From: Setoptus koraiensis
Taxonomy: Eukaryota; Arthropoda
Assembly: GCA_048013815.1 (NCBI GenBank)
Contig: CM106585.1
Location: 16,926,001 to 16,990,000, forward strand
Reading direction: 5' to 3'
Length of the DNA: 64,000 nucleotides
A program made the translations under genes and the position numbers. The notes beneath the pieces were generated by a model. It was not told where the DNA came from and ran no database searches. It saw only the letters and a list, made by a program, of their open reading frames with translations. Below are positions 41,463-54,035 of this stretch, one piece after another (within the stretch, counting starts at the first letter, position 1; the number at the start of each line of letters is the position of its first letter).

Positions 41463-42751
41463 TGACAGAAACATAACAAGTAATAATAAGTTACCGGTTA
41501 GTCTTTATTATCGTATCGTATTCATAAAATATGAACTTATTAGACTATTCCGAGATTGAAATTAAACAACACAACAAACTGGTTTAGAACCTACACAGCC
41601 CTATAAAGATTATGTTGAATTCATTATCATAATTATTATTAATAATCATTTGAAAGAAAGTGTGCGACAAAATTCAAAACGAAATTTGCGTGCTGTCTCA
41701 CTGATCCCAACATTAGCTATACGTAACAACAACAACAACAACAACAGATGTAAACAACAGTAACAACAGAGGTCTCTTTTGGCTCATTATATCACGATAT
41801 AATGCCGGCTGTATGATGTAAGAGAGACAGAAAGAGAAAAGTTTGTTTAAATAACGAATCCTTAGTTTAAACAGTAGTATATCTGACTATCAACAATAAA
41901 GAGAATAAAACTTGAAATTGACAATGTCGATGCGAACTATCTAAAACAACAACATTCTAAACAATGGATGGTACGTAACAGTATGATGATGATGATACAC
42001 GGATTGGTTCGAACTGATCGATTGAATTGATAGTCGACAAAGGATGAATGATGCCATGCGCCATATAGCACGACCACGCGGGCCAAGTTTAGCGGTTGAT
42101 CTAGTTGGCAATATGCACTCGTCACATCGATCTAATAGCGCAAATAATTGTTGTTGTCAACATCAAACAGTACGAGTAATCTATATCAACAATATTATGC
42201 AACGAGCACAGAGACAATACAACCGGAAACTGGAGACAATAACAAACGTTTGTCACCTAGATGTGATCACAATAGAGTGGCCACAAATATGCGACATGGC
42301 CCAATATTTTGGCAAGACCGCAATGGTGTGTGTGTGTGTACGGGTGACAGATTGTGTGCAAGTCTATCGAAGGGTGTACGTGTGAGAATGTGTGCGTGTT
42401 GAGATGGTGGGTATCGATCGATCGTGAGACAGGTGAAATCGGTTGGCCCTCCTTTTAAAATAGTGATTTGCCTGTATCAAGGGGCCCAGTAGAGACAAAC
42501 TAACAGCTAGTTACGGTTCGTCGATATTACACAAGAGATTATTTAGGAGAGGGAGAGAGCGATAACAGAGGAGAGTATAACACAGTTTAACCAAGTTTAT
42601 CGCCACTATATGTGGCTGTGTGTGTCTATAAATTGTATGTGTCTAACAATTGTAAAAGTCTAATAAAGATTATCGTTAACGGTATACAATTATCAAATTA
42701 TCAAATTGAGCACGCAAGGCAACGTTGCGCACCACTCGCAGGCCGTCAGTC

Positions 42752-42818
42752 GTTCGAGGCAGTTCGAGGCAGTTCGAGGCAGTTCGAAGCATTTCGAAGC
42801 AGTTCGCAGCAGTTCGAC
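42752..42818. repeat. 10-bp tandem repeat (agttcgaggc)
   Basis: Six to seven units, the later ones diverged. Confidence 0.85.
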
Positions 42819-45006
42819 GAAGAGAGCGTTGTCGAGCGAACAGTTCGCCCGCTCCTCTCTTGGGTGCAGGTCGTGTCCAAGAAAAGATAAACTCTCGGAT
42901 AAAACTTGTGTCATGCGAGTGATTCATATAAGTTATCCGGCGCGATCAAGAAGCCGAAAGTTGATTTATTGCTCATCGGTTATGAGGTGCTCGTTGGCTT
43001 GTCGCAGGCAAAACAACCGATGCTTGCGACAAGCCCCGTTCACCTGGCTTGAGAGGCTCGTCTGACTTGAGGGGCCAAATCTGAGGGGCGAACAGATAAT
43101 ATATGGGAGTTGCAGCCCGTTAGCTGCGAGGGCGAATGGGGGTGATTGGGGGTGAGTTGTTGTCGTTGGTGTCGCTGTTGTCGTTGCTGTTGGACGACAA
43201 ACAAAAGAGCCCGACAAGTTTATCATTACGTAATGTGGTGCTCAAGTTTTGACAACAGGCCTACGAAATTCAAAATGTGCTCGTGTACGTGTGCGTGTTT
43301 ATGCGATGAATATGATTGTACAATTTATGGAAACATTTCGTAACCAATCTTAATATATAATGCGCTATAAATGTAAATGTTGTTGCACAAACAACATAAC
43401 ATTTACAGTTGATATATGATCAGATTCATTGAATGGTTGCTCACACAGTAGACTCTACTGTAAGTATAGACACACAATAGAATGGAAATGGCCTGAAATT
43501 GGGCTCACTGAAATGACGTAAGCAAGCAAGATGATGCAAGAGATATGAACATTTTACAACAACACTTTACATAGTAAATATTAACCAGTTAGGGCCAGCT
43601 AAAGGGTTGACAACAAGGCTTCGAACGGGGGCCAAGTGAGCGAAATTGGCAAACGAGCAAACGTAACGTGTGACATGTTTATTCAATTTGTTGGAGGTTG
43701 TCGGGGAGGGCCCCACTTTGGTAGTCATACAACAATGATGACACAACATTTATATTATTATATTCTATTATCATCACAAACACATCTGGCCAGATTTTGG
43801 CACACGCATTTTATATGTGTGACTGTTTATACACGGCGACCACCGCTCAGTTTGTATCTAGCTAAGTTTGTATCTACAAACTGGGCCTGTCGCTTATAAA
43901 CTGAGGCACCCGATATTTCATGCCAGCAATATATTTGCCGGCAATAACGCGGGCCTCATCGCGCTTGACAACACAACAACGCTGATTATGAGTAGGTAAA
44001 TATTGTTGTTGCTTAATTCTAGTTATCCGCAATATTGTATTCATTATTGTTTGCGCGCCCGGCGGGGGGCTACGTTTATGGCTACGGGCATGAGCGTGGC
44101 CCGATGAAGATAGCGTGTCGTTACAAGTCGAGCGTGTTAATCGCAGCACCGACGAATAATCAGCCGACAACCTAGACGACATGTCGGGCTACAGCTCCGA
44201 CGACAATTCGGCCGACAGCTCCGACGATAATTCAGACGACAATTCGGGCGATAGCTGCGACAACGGCAGCCTCATTATCAAGTGGTTGCCGCAGCGGGCC
44301 AGAGATAAAAACCGGCCCCATTACGGCGGCCCACTTGCGTGCATGTTTATCTTATACGTGCGTCGGGCCGCCAGTCCGAGTCCGTGTGTCCATTGAAACA
44401 TGCAAAATTGCAGCTAAAATTGCCGCGTTATCGCGCATTCATATTTCAACATGGTCGCCCAAATATCACAATTTGAATTTATAAAATGTGCTAATGAGTT
44501 GCCCGACGATGAGCGGTTTGTTTGCACGCACCAACACACTGAATATGTATTACGCAACATTGGCATATTTGTAAACATTGGCCCCCGGTTGCGTCATTGA
44601 TCGTGTGGCCTATGGGTCAGTTGCAACAGTGCCATTGTGTCCTCTCTCTCTCTCTCTCTCTCTCTATGTATATATATATCTGTGTCTATACAGACACGAG
44701 CTTGCCACGGATAAACTTATGCGCGTTAGCACGCGCAGGTGACGCAATCAATTATTTTCAAGGCGCCACCTATAACACAAATAGCAGACACTCACAACTA
44801 AAAGTTGTATGTGATAACAAGCTTAACATGGCCGCTTGCCAATGGTTAACAATGGCATGGCACCGCATTATATTCGTTGATGCCAATAATAACAATAATG
44901 AGTATGTTCAAGATATTGCCGCCAGGCGCAGCTGAATTTTTGCGCTGTGTCGTGGGCGCCCTCCTGATTAGTTGTTGCCAGGGGTGCCCCTGCAACGGAA
45001 GCCGCT

Positions 45007-45113
45007 CGTTGTCGTGGTCGTTGTCGTCGTTGTCGTCGTTGTTGTTGTTGCTGTCGTCGTTGTTGTTGTTGCTGTCGTTGTTGCTGTTGTTGTTGTTGCT
45101 GCTGTTGTCGTTA
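45007..45113. repeat. (TTG/TCG)n trinucleotide array
   Basis: About 107 bp of gttgtcg/ctgttg units. Confidence 0.85.
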
Positions 45114-45534
45114 TTGTTGGCCACAATTGCCATATTCAGATAGCAGTGGTGCACAATTGTCAACTGTCGCTTTGGTGCACATTGCGTGACAATGCAAAGT
45201 GCGCGCTTACATGTTACGTAATGTTGTCAGCCATAATAATGATGCAGCCTACTTATGCCGTTGACCGTTACCCGTTACCTGCGCGCACTTACCTGTGCGT
45301 ACGTCACCTATTACCCGGCCCCCGCGCTACGTCAAATGTGCAAAACCAATGCTGCACACAGCAGTGCAAATCTCGAGTGCCCCAATCAAACCCAATAATA
45401 CACATGGATGATGATGACGATGATTGCGCAATGTGTGTGTGTGTCGTCGTATTTGTGTTTGTGTACGTCACAATGCACCCACCACTGGCTTGCTAAACAA
45501 TATGCATAGCACGACATGGTCACTCGTTAGCTGG

Positions 45535-45594
45535 CAACAACAGCAGCAACAACAGCAGCAACAACAGCAGCAACAACAGCAGCAACAACAGCAA
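45535..45594. repeat. 12-bp repeat (cagcagcaacaa)
   Basis: Five exact 12-bp units. The poly-Gln or poly-Leu frames across it are not supported as genes. Confidence 0.9.
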
Positions 45595-45825
45595 CCCCCA
45601 CTTACTATTTGCGACTATTAGGTAATCTTTTATATATCCGATTGCGCCGGCACGATTGCCTGCGACGCGATTATAGTGGGCGACGCGCCGAGACGGTTTG
45701 TTTGAACTGGGGCCAAGTGCAAAAGCGTCACCTTGCCAAGTCGCATTTGGGCGCCGTTTCGAGCAGTCGTTTGTGTCCGGCTGTCCGGCACGACAGCAAA
45801 CATTCCACGATGCCGTTGGCGCGCC

Positions 45826-45882
45826 GGTCACTCGGCCCGTCACTCGGCCGGTCATACGGCCGGTCGCGCGGCCGGTTGCACG
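45826..45882. repeat. 12-bp tandem repeat (tcactcggccgg)
   Basis: Four to five imperfect units in very GC-rich DNA. Confidence 0.8.
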
Positions 45883-46649
45883 GCTGACCAGCGGGCCGGC
45901 CGGCCGGCCGGCTCTCTCTAATCGAGAGTCTCGATGGCCGGCTCGTTGATGGATAAACAATCGATCGCCGCATGGCCAATATTGGCCACAGTTTGTGAGA
46001 CGCTTTGTGAGACAGTTCGCGGGCGCCGTGCCGCGCCCGAACCGGCGCCGGATCGGGCCGCTAATGGACAACAGATCGGACTCGTCTGGCAGGAAATCGC
46101 GACACTCGCACTGCGCCAGTCGCACAGGTGAGACGAGCGGTTTAGGCCGCGATCGATGGCGCCGGTGCGATGCTTATTGCGCAATGATGGCAATGAGCTG
46201 TGCAGTATGGAAAATCAGCCATCATCCCAATTATCACACTACCTTCACTACAGTTCCAGCTGACGTCACCTGATGCGGCGACAACTGGTGCCGCCGACGA
46301 GCGCTAATCACTCGCGCCTACTACAACTGTAAACAGGTGAGCGCCGGCCCCAATCAATGCTTGTCTGGGGCCCCTTCTTCTTGGCCTCGCCACTGCTGCT
46401 GTATCGATATTGCTGCTGTATATTGGGGATGGATAATTTTTGCTGGCGAAACTGATGGCAATCAAGCCGGCGCGTTGTTGCTGGAATTTGGCTGCGATGT
46501 TAGCGCGAATTGGCGATAGGCCGCGATTCTCAGGAAAACACAAGCCATCGCGACACAACGGCAATTCTTTTCTTGCTCGCTCCATCGCCACTGTTGGCCG
46601 AATCAGGCCAGCCAACCGGCCAAGCAGTGGCACTGTCTAGCCAGGCTGT

Positions 46650-46684
46650 CTGACCGAGTCTGACCGAGTCTGACCGAGTCTGAC
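46650..46684. repeat. 10-bp tandem repeat (ctgaccgagt)
   Basis: Three exact units plus a partial. Confidence 0.85.
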
Positions 46685-47082
46685 GGACAAGGGGCCGCAG
46701 AATAGAACGGCAGAATAGAGCTAGAGATTATTGTGCCGACATATGGGATTATTCGGGTTGCCGGTGAACAATGAGATCCCATCATAAGAACGAGACAACA
46801 AGACGCTGAGACGCGCACAATAATGAATGACCGGCGAGCGCCGTTGTCGTCTCTGGTTGCCTGTTATTGTTACATACATGTCGTTTCGTTACAACGGGGC
46901 CCCTATTTTTATCTCATCATTATCCGATTAATGTTGTCTGCAACAACTCCAACGGTAACATGCTTATCGACATCGGCATCAACCAGCAACTTGCCACCAG
47001 CATCCATCTGTGATTGTTTGTTAGCGTCCAACAAATAATCAAGGCCGGCCAGCGGTCTCGGCGGGCCTCGTCCATTGCCCGG

Positions 47083-47190
47083 CTTGTCCGTTACTCGGCT
47101 TGTCCGTTACTCAGCTTGTCCGATGGCCTGACTGTCCGTTACTCAGCTTGTCCGATGGCCGGCTTGCCCGTTGGCCCAACTGTCCGTTAA
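47083..47190. repeat. Imperfect repeat of cttgtccgttactcgg type
   Basis: About six irregular units of 15-30 bp. Confidence 0.7.
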
Positions 47191-48600
47191 TGTGCCAACT
47201 AATGACAACAACAATAAAAATAAAATGAAGCATTTTCATTCGCTGGCGAGCTCGCCTCTATCGATCATAAATTAACTTGCTGCGAACAAGTAAACATTTG
47301 CATACGTTGCGAAGTTATTATACGTGCTTTCGCTATTGTGCTTGCTACATCCATTTATAACCATTTATCCAGCTTGCTGCAAAAGTTTATTATTTAACCG
47401 TTTCATTACAACTATGCGAATGCTCTCATTTAGGTGCACACATTAATGGAATGAGACGCAACGAATGAATGGGCCAGATATTGGCCCCAAAACTTGCCAT
47501 TCGGTCTGGTGCTTGTTTAATTAATCACGACACATTCGCATGAGATACTCCTGTCGTGTTACTGCTGTCCAGCTGAATATATGCATCGATGATAAATTAA
47601 AGCTGCTCATGCAACTCGCTTGTGACTCGCAACATTGCTTAACATTGCATCAGCTTATATATTGTTTGTTTTGTTTTGCCAGTTGGCGGCCCCTTTCGAA
47701 TACGGGCCCTCACTGGCCATGATAATTGGTCTGACCGACAACAATATTCGACAGCGACATCCGACAACAATATCCGACGACGACCACATGTGCGACACCG
47801 ATATCCGACCACGATGTCCGAGAGCGCGCGCGACAAACAATGGTGACTCGTTATCTTGGCTACGCAACAAATTAACCGGGCCATTGACGAGAGTTAATTA
47901 GTTGGCCATTGTGACATCAAGCCCCGGCTTGTGAATCCCGCAAACAGTCTGGCCAGCATTTACAGAAATTCATGGGGTCATGCCAACGGGTCGAGGCGAT
48001 CACCATTGCGTAATTTTTTTTTCTGTGCTTGTTTGATTTGTTCGCGTTTTAATTGGCGTACGTGAATTGTTTGGGTCCATCAATCAAGTTCAATCTGACA
48101 CACAGTTATATTGACGAAATCAGGTACGAGATACAACGGCTTCCATCACCTGTGACCGCCTGTGTACATCGCCTAGCAATTTCCCCGGGTTTGCCCCAAC
48201 GCATGCACTCGCCAAATTGGTACAAGCCGAAACGATCTACGTGACCCCTATCTCGCCATTCATCGAGATAATAATAGCCCTAGATAGCTTGCCATTACGA
48301 CGACGACGATCAGGGTATGACCCCTCTGTTGTGCATAGGTGCATCATCTATTATTATTGATAACATCGAGAGCTATAAATATCGACAAGCAAATGGTTGT
48401 GGTTGTTGTTGTTGTTGGTTACAATTGCCAATCATCTGATGAATGCAGTCGATGTTGTTATCGGTGCTGTTATCGATGTGGGCCAATCAATGATATTGGC
48501 ACGCACCAAGGCAAAATAAGCAAATGAACAAGACAACTAATCTAGTCACTCACTCAAGATATTGTGTTGGCCATAATCCATTACGTAGTGCACTGGTGTA

Positions 48601-51600
48601 ACAGCACAAATCAATTGTGTTGCTAATCGTTTCGTTGTTGATTATCTAAAAAAGATGAAGAAGTTACATTAATTATTGCGTCACAATGACACACAAAAAC
48701 AATCATTCAATAGAAATATAAAACAATTTGACGCAATAGAGAGACGCTCAACTCGATGAATGTTTGTGCTCTTTCACGAAATGTGAATTGACGAAATGCG
48801 AATTGACGAAATGTGCGCCTGATGTGCGTTATTATCATTTGAATCATTCAATCAATTCAGTTATTATCAATTAAGTAAGATAATTGGTGACTGAGAGCCG
48901 CCAGTAAGCTGATAAAATATGAGCTAAATGAGAGGAATGAGCCTGTTAGATGTAACGTAGTAACGTTTCGGCAGTGACAATAATTGTTGTGGCCCAACAG
49001 GCGACGCTCTGAACGCGACATGAATGAATGAATATACCCTCTGTGGCTGTCATCAAACTTTCATTATCAACTATATGATAACTATGATATATAACAACAA
49101 ATTGTGCATTTACAATTGTTGGTTACAATTGTGTAAGAGGACATTGTGTGAGACGACGACTCACACTCAAATATCGCTAATTATTATAGCGATACATAGC
49201 TCACTAGACGCTATAGTGACTCACTAGGGCGAGATAGTTTGACTAATTAATTGTGACGTTCATCAGTCTAATCATATCGGCCTAATATAGGTAGATGTGA
49301 TCTTATAATCTATTGCTGCTGTTGATATTATTGTCACCAACAAACTAGTTGCCTCTAACTTGTACTTGGCTATCGCTGACTTAAATGTGACTTTTCATTA
49401 TCTTTGATTTTATTTTATAGTAAAGTACAGCCAACGATTGTTGATTTGATTACTGTTGAGATTGAGATAAATCTTGTTCCTTTGTGTTTGTGTCTTATAT
49501 GTGATTCAAAGATTGTTAACTATTATGTGACGTTCTCATATACTACATGATATGCATCAAAAACAAACTGCATATCCACCCACCCTCAGTACGATCGTCC
49601 TTTGGTATGATGATACTCCAAACACTTGCTAGTTATCGGTGATTGTTTGTTTGTCTGGTCGTCGTCGTCGTCGTCGTTTGTTGATTGCTCTAATTGAAAC
49701 CACCAATAACTTTCAGTTGCAAGCTTCAAGTGCCAACTGAAAGAAGGAGAAGATATACATTAATTAAGTGAGTAGAAAACATTTCAAATGTGATCGCTTT
49801 TCAAAGGGTGAAACCAACAATAAAGAACGTTATCAGTAGATACAGCGAACAATGTTTATTGATACTGTTAGTTGTGTTTTCTATCTACATTTGTTTTTTT
49901 TTCTGACAATTTGTTTGAGAGCAACGTGAAATATTATTAATTAGTTGGTACGATGCAATCGGATGTATCACGACAATCCAAATATTCTACAGATATTATC
50001 GAACATTTTCTACTTAAAAGGCCGCCGTCTTGCAATTATCTAAATTACCCTACGAGTAGTGAGGTTATATAATAGTCAGCAATGAATTAAATGTGTATTA
50101 AATATTTAAAACTCACTGGTATCCGCGTGCTACCGTATCAGTCAAGTTAATAATTGACTCATAAAGAATTAGCAGGCGAATTTCACTATTGTTGGCACAA
50201 AACATTACGAATGTTCCATTGAATGTCCCACTACTCTTGACAAATTAAACATGACCAATACATCGACCATCAACAATTATCAAGTATTAACATGAATTAA
50301 AGTCACTAATTATTGATCATCGACAATGTACAAAAAAGACTGTTTATTTACGGAATTTATTGTTGCTATGCCGTCAAGATATGTTTGATATTCTTGGTTG
50401 TTGTCAGTTTCATATCCAACTGAGAATCAAACATATTCATTACGTGATAGACAACAAATCCATTCAACAACACCTCAAGTACACTTTCAATCATTGAGCA
50501 AAGCTTGGACTTTCTGTTGCTGTGAAAAAGTCACAATGAATTGTTTCAATTCGAATAGACTTTCTGAAATGAAATGCAACTGCTCTCATCAATGTCGACA
50601 GAATCAGAAAAGTCAAAACATTTTGCGAAAACTCCGCAAGGTTTATTCGTTAATTTGTGCACCGTTAGAAAAAGGCGCCTGGTATGTAAGCCGGTGAGTT
50701 TTAGCTAGTCAAATAATCTCCATCCAACTCAATTCGACAACAAATAAGATCAATGCTCAGCAGTAATTGGACTCAACTTACCTTATAATATAGAATGCCC
50801 TTGGTTTAACTCACAATCCGTAAATTTCATCATTCATAATATTGGCCGGTGAGATTGTTGACTGTGGTCCAAGAAAATAGATATTTACATAAATGCGAGA
50901 TCTGAGTGAATTTAAATGGCTGCCCCATAAAGACATTGGAAGTCAATATTGGCCCATCTCTCAACTGGCAAACAGTCGGGGAAAATCCCTATTTTTCGAC
51001 CTCGTCGTACCTCTTGGATGGTTCCGAAGCGTAGCAAGATCTTGTAAACTATAGACCGGTAATTATCGTCCATGGTGCTGCTATTTCATCTCGTATATGC
51101 CATGTTAATGTGAATTGTTGAAAATAAAACGCCAGCATATCTCTACAAATCTTTTCTACTCTAGGTGCCACTTCAGGACGATGGAAGCATGACATTTATT
51201 TTTCCAACCCGATGATATTAGAGACTCGGACTATTTATTTATACTAGATACACCTCACATAAGCAAATCGATCCACCGAAACAAGTATTAGCTTCGTAAT
51301 AGATCTCTCGACCAAGCCTGTAAGTGATTTTATTTACCTTGGGCCCCGCTCGGTCCTCCCGTCCTTCTTTGGCTTGCACTATCTATCCTAGCTCACATCT
51401 CGCATTACTAACTAGAACAACAAACGATCTAATCATCAACAAATAAAAATAGAATATATTTTTCATTTTATTGTTATTAATGCCTTATTTTAGCAATGTT
51501 TTATAGCTCTATAACATGGCTGCCGTCGAAAGCGACACCTTGGGGTAGCCAAGCTATTGTCCATAGACACTGTAAGCCAAAAGCTGCTGTTTGTGGAGAA

Positions 51601-54035
51601 AAACTATCGAAACAACAAATTGTTACGTCGTGATTTTAAATAAGATCTGAGGCTAAATTTGACGCGGATGTTGCGCCACCAGCAAGACCGATGAGACAGC
51701 GTATCAACAGACAATTAGGCGTCTTGTATAATGTACAACCTTGTGACCTCGTGAGAATACAGCCGATAATTATTATTTTTATGAGACGTAGCCTCAATGG
51801 TAAACTATTTCAGCCGAAATTCATAATGATTCGGGTCTAAATCTATCAATGCGAATCAATTGCTGATGCCACCGTACAATCTTTCATTCTGACGGCTTCA
51901 TTCATCCATCTTTTATATTTCTTCGTCACAGTCTTACAGCAGTTGGTTCCACATAGAGACAATTGCCCTCATAATAGGTCAATGTATTTAGGCTCGCATT
52001 CCAGGCCTCAGTATTTCTCTTGATTTGTCAGAAAATTCCTCTTTCAGTGTTGTCTTCTCATTTTTAAAACGAAATCTTTGAATCAGTTTCTACACAAAAC
52101 GAAATCCCTTTAGCGCGATTATTGTGTGCATCCATGTCGCTCATATCCACTCGCGCTGGGATAGAGAACCCTAAATCAACATTAAGTTTTTGCTAAATCA
52201 ACTTAATGTTGATTTAGTAAAAAAAACAAGACTTGCAAAACTTTTTATGTACAATGGATTATCATAGTTTACTCAGTAAATCGACTTTCATTGAGTAATC
52301 ATTTGATAGACTTATGTGAGGGCTGAAAAACTAGTGTATAACTATTATTATTATTATATTATATTATAACTAATTACTCTTGAACATTTATTGCAGCGAT
52401 CGGCAATAGAAGATTGAGATAATGATAGAAAGTAGTGCTATATCAACTGGCGCTTAGGTAAGACCTGATTCAATAATCATGATAAGGTATAGAAAGATTG
52501 CGCTGATATTGCTCGTGAGAGCTATTTCTGGGCTCACTCGAAACTCAAAGTAAAATTACAAAATATATATCCAAATACCTATCCATCCGGCAAATAGTGT
52601 GACGATGAGTTAGGCCGGGAGCAAACAGTTGGAGGAGGGACCCAGAAAGACTTCAGCTACAACATACAAGCTAACTAATCGCATAGCACGTAAACTCACG
52701 AGATGTTTTTTGTCTCCAATACTGTATTCCGAGCTGGAAATTTTGACAGTAGCCACAAAAAAGTCCACACACAAATACAAATAATTTAATAATACAAATA
52801 TCATGTAGTTATTCAATGGTTTCGTACATCCACATCGACTAACCAACCCACCTCATAAATGAATAGTGATTGCTTAATTTAAATATTGAATGCGACACGC
52901 ACCAAAACTGTGATTGAAAAAAGATCAATCGGATTTCGGGGGTTACTTTCTGAGTCTTTCCAGTATTTGAAGCGGTTAGGGCATCTGTAACGTTTCTCAA
53001 ATTTCGCTCTGAAGACCTTTGGTTTGTTGCTGTCCTGTAAATGTATTTAGTGGCTGGTTTTTTATCTGGTTTGGTAGACTTATTGCAATTTTACACTGTT
53101 ATGAACAGTGGCGATCAGCATTGTGGTCACTCGCAGAGATTATTTGATTTATTTCGATTTTTCGACCATCTCAAATAATTGAGTGAAAATTTTTTGATCT
53201 TGATGGTCGCAATCAAAACTGGTGTGACATCCTGCTCGATGTCACAATAATGTACAAATAACGTCCATAAAACGTCCTTCTTATAAATGAGAATGTAAGT
53301 CAAATTTTTCTCCAGATTGAGCGATAGTGATATGTGACTGATATCATCAGTTTAACTTGTGCTTATATCACACGAGCCAAGAACATGGAATTATACATGA
53401 TTATTTGGTAACATGAGCAATGAACTATTGAGATAATAGTGCAGAAAATAATCTCAGTGACCTCTAGTGACCGATAAAATCAGTGTCACCGAGTGTCGTG
53501 ATAGGTGCAAATTTGTCGCAACGACAGGTTGCCTAATTTTACGGCAGTGTCTCTTGTAGGCATTGGTTAGTATGTCATGCCATTGGCACTGCCAAGAACA
53601 AAACAGAATGGCAATCAAGCACAACCTACGATGATCTATAGAAAGAAATGCCTTACTGGTGTCCGAAAAAAATAAACATACACCAATCGACACAATTCAA
53701 ATTAGCATCGAGCATGAATAATTAGTAGCGAGATAATTGCGCGGTAACTGTTGTCGCGTAATAACGACTTGTTGCAGGACTTATTTTTTAAGTTTGTTGG
53801 TTTAAAGTGTAGCTTTGAGCTCAACTACAAACTCACTTTTACTTTAATTTTGTTGTTCGGTGGTTCTCGATTTGTGAACTAGGTTTTGTTCTGAACTGCA
53901 ATAGCTAAACGGGACTGTGAGTATTGTGCCAATTTGTGGCCTGACAATTGCTTGTTGAACTGCATCAAGATCAGACAATAATGTGACGTGATTAACCTCA
54001 CCATTTAACCTCAAGATGGACCCATGGCCAGCTTA
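48601..54035. other. AT-rich noncoding region with few simple repeats
   Basis: Composition changes here: GGCC-rich minisatellites stop and the DNA is AT-rich. No gene is supported. Short frames at 52610-52846 and 53454-53693 (minus) contain hydrophobic stretches but no known domain. A possible isolated exon is listed at 50416-50691. Confidence 0.45.
50416..50691 (+). other. Possible unassigned exon encoding a Cys-containing segment
   Basis: A plus-strand frame is bounded by an acceptor-like TTGTTGTCAG and donors GTATGT or GTGAGT. It encodes about 95 residues with several Cys (FCCCEKVTMNCF, MKCNCSHQC). I do not recognise it and see no partner exons. Confidence 0.2.

Larger units (their letters stand above)
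41463..48600. other. Noncoding region, repeat-rich and locally GC-rich
   Basis: After the proctolin 3' UTR I find no frame with a recognisable domain. From about 42.7 to 48.2 kb the DNA resembles 11.3-20 kb: GGCC-rich, with short-period minisatellites and trinucleotide runs. Confidence 0.5.

Noticed and set aside
44181-44396. Acidic Ser/Asp-rich 71-codon frame with a real ATG
   Set aside because: Driven by a local tccgacgacaattcg repeat; no domain and no supporting context.
51840-52020. Minus-strand fragments that read like ordinary protein (e.g. YYEGNCLYVEPTAVRL)
   Set aside because: Short, in several frames, with stops; no family recognised.
52610-53693. Two minus-strand frames with hydrophobic stretches
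   Set aside because: Considered as exons of a decayed membrane protein, but no motif or consistent splice sites could be identified.
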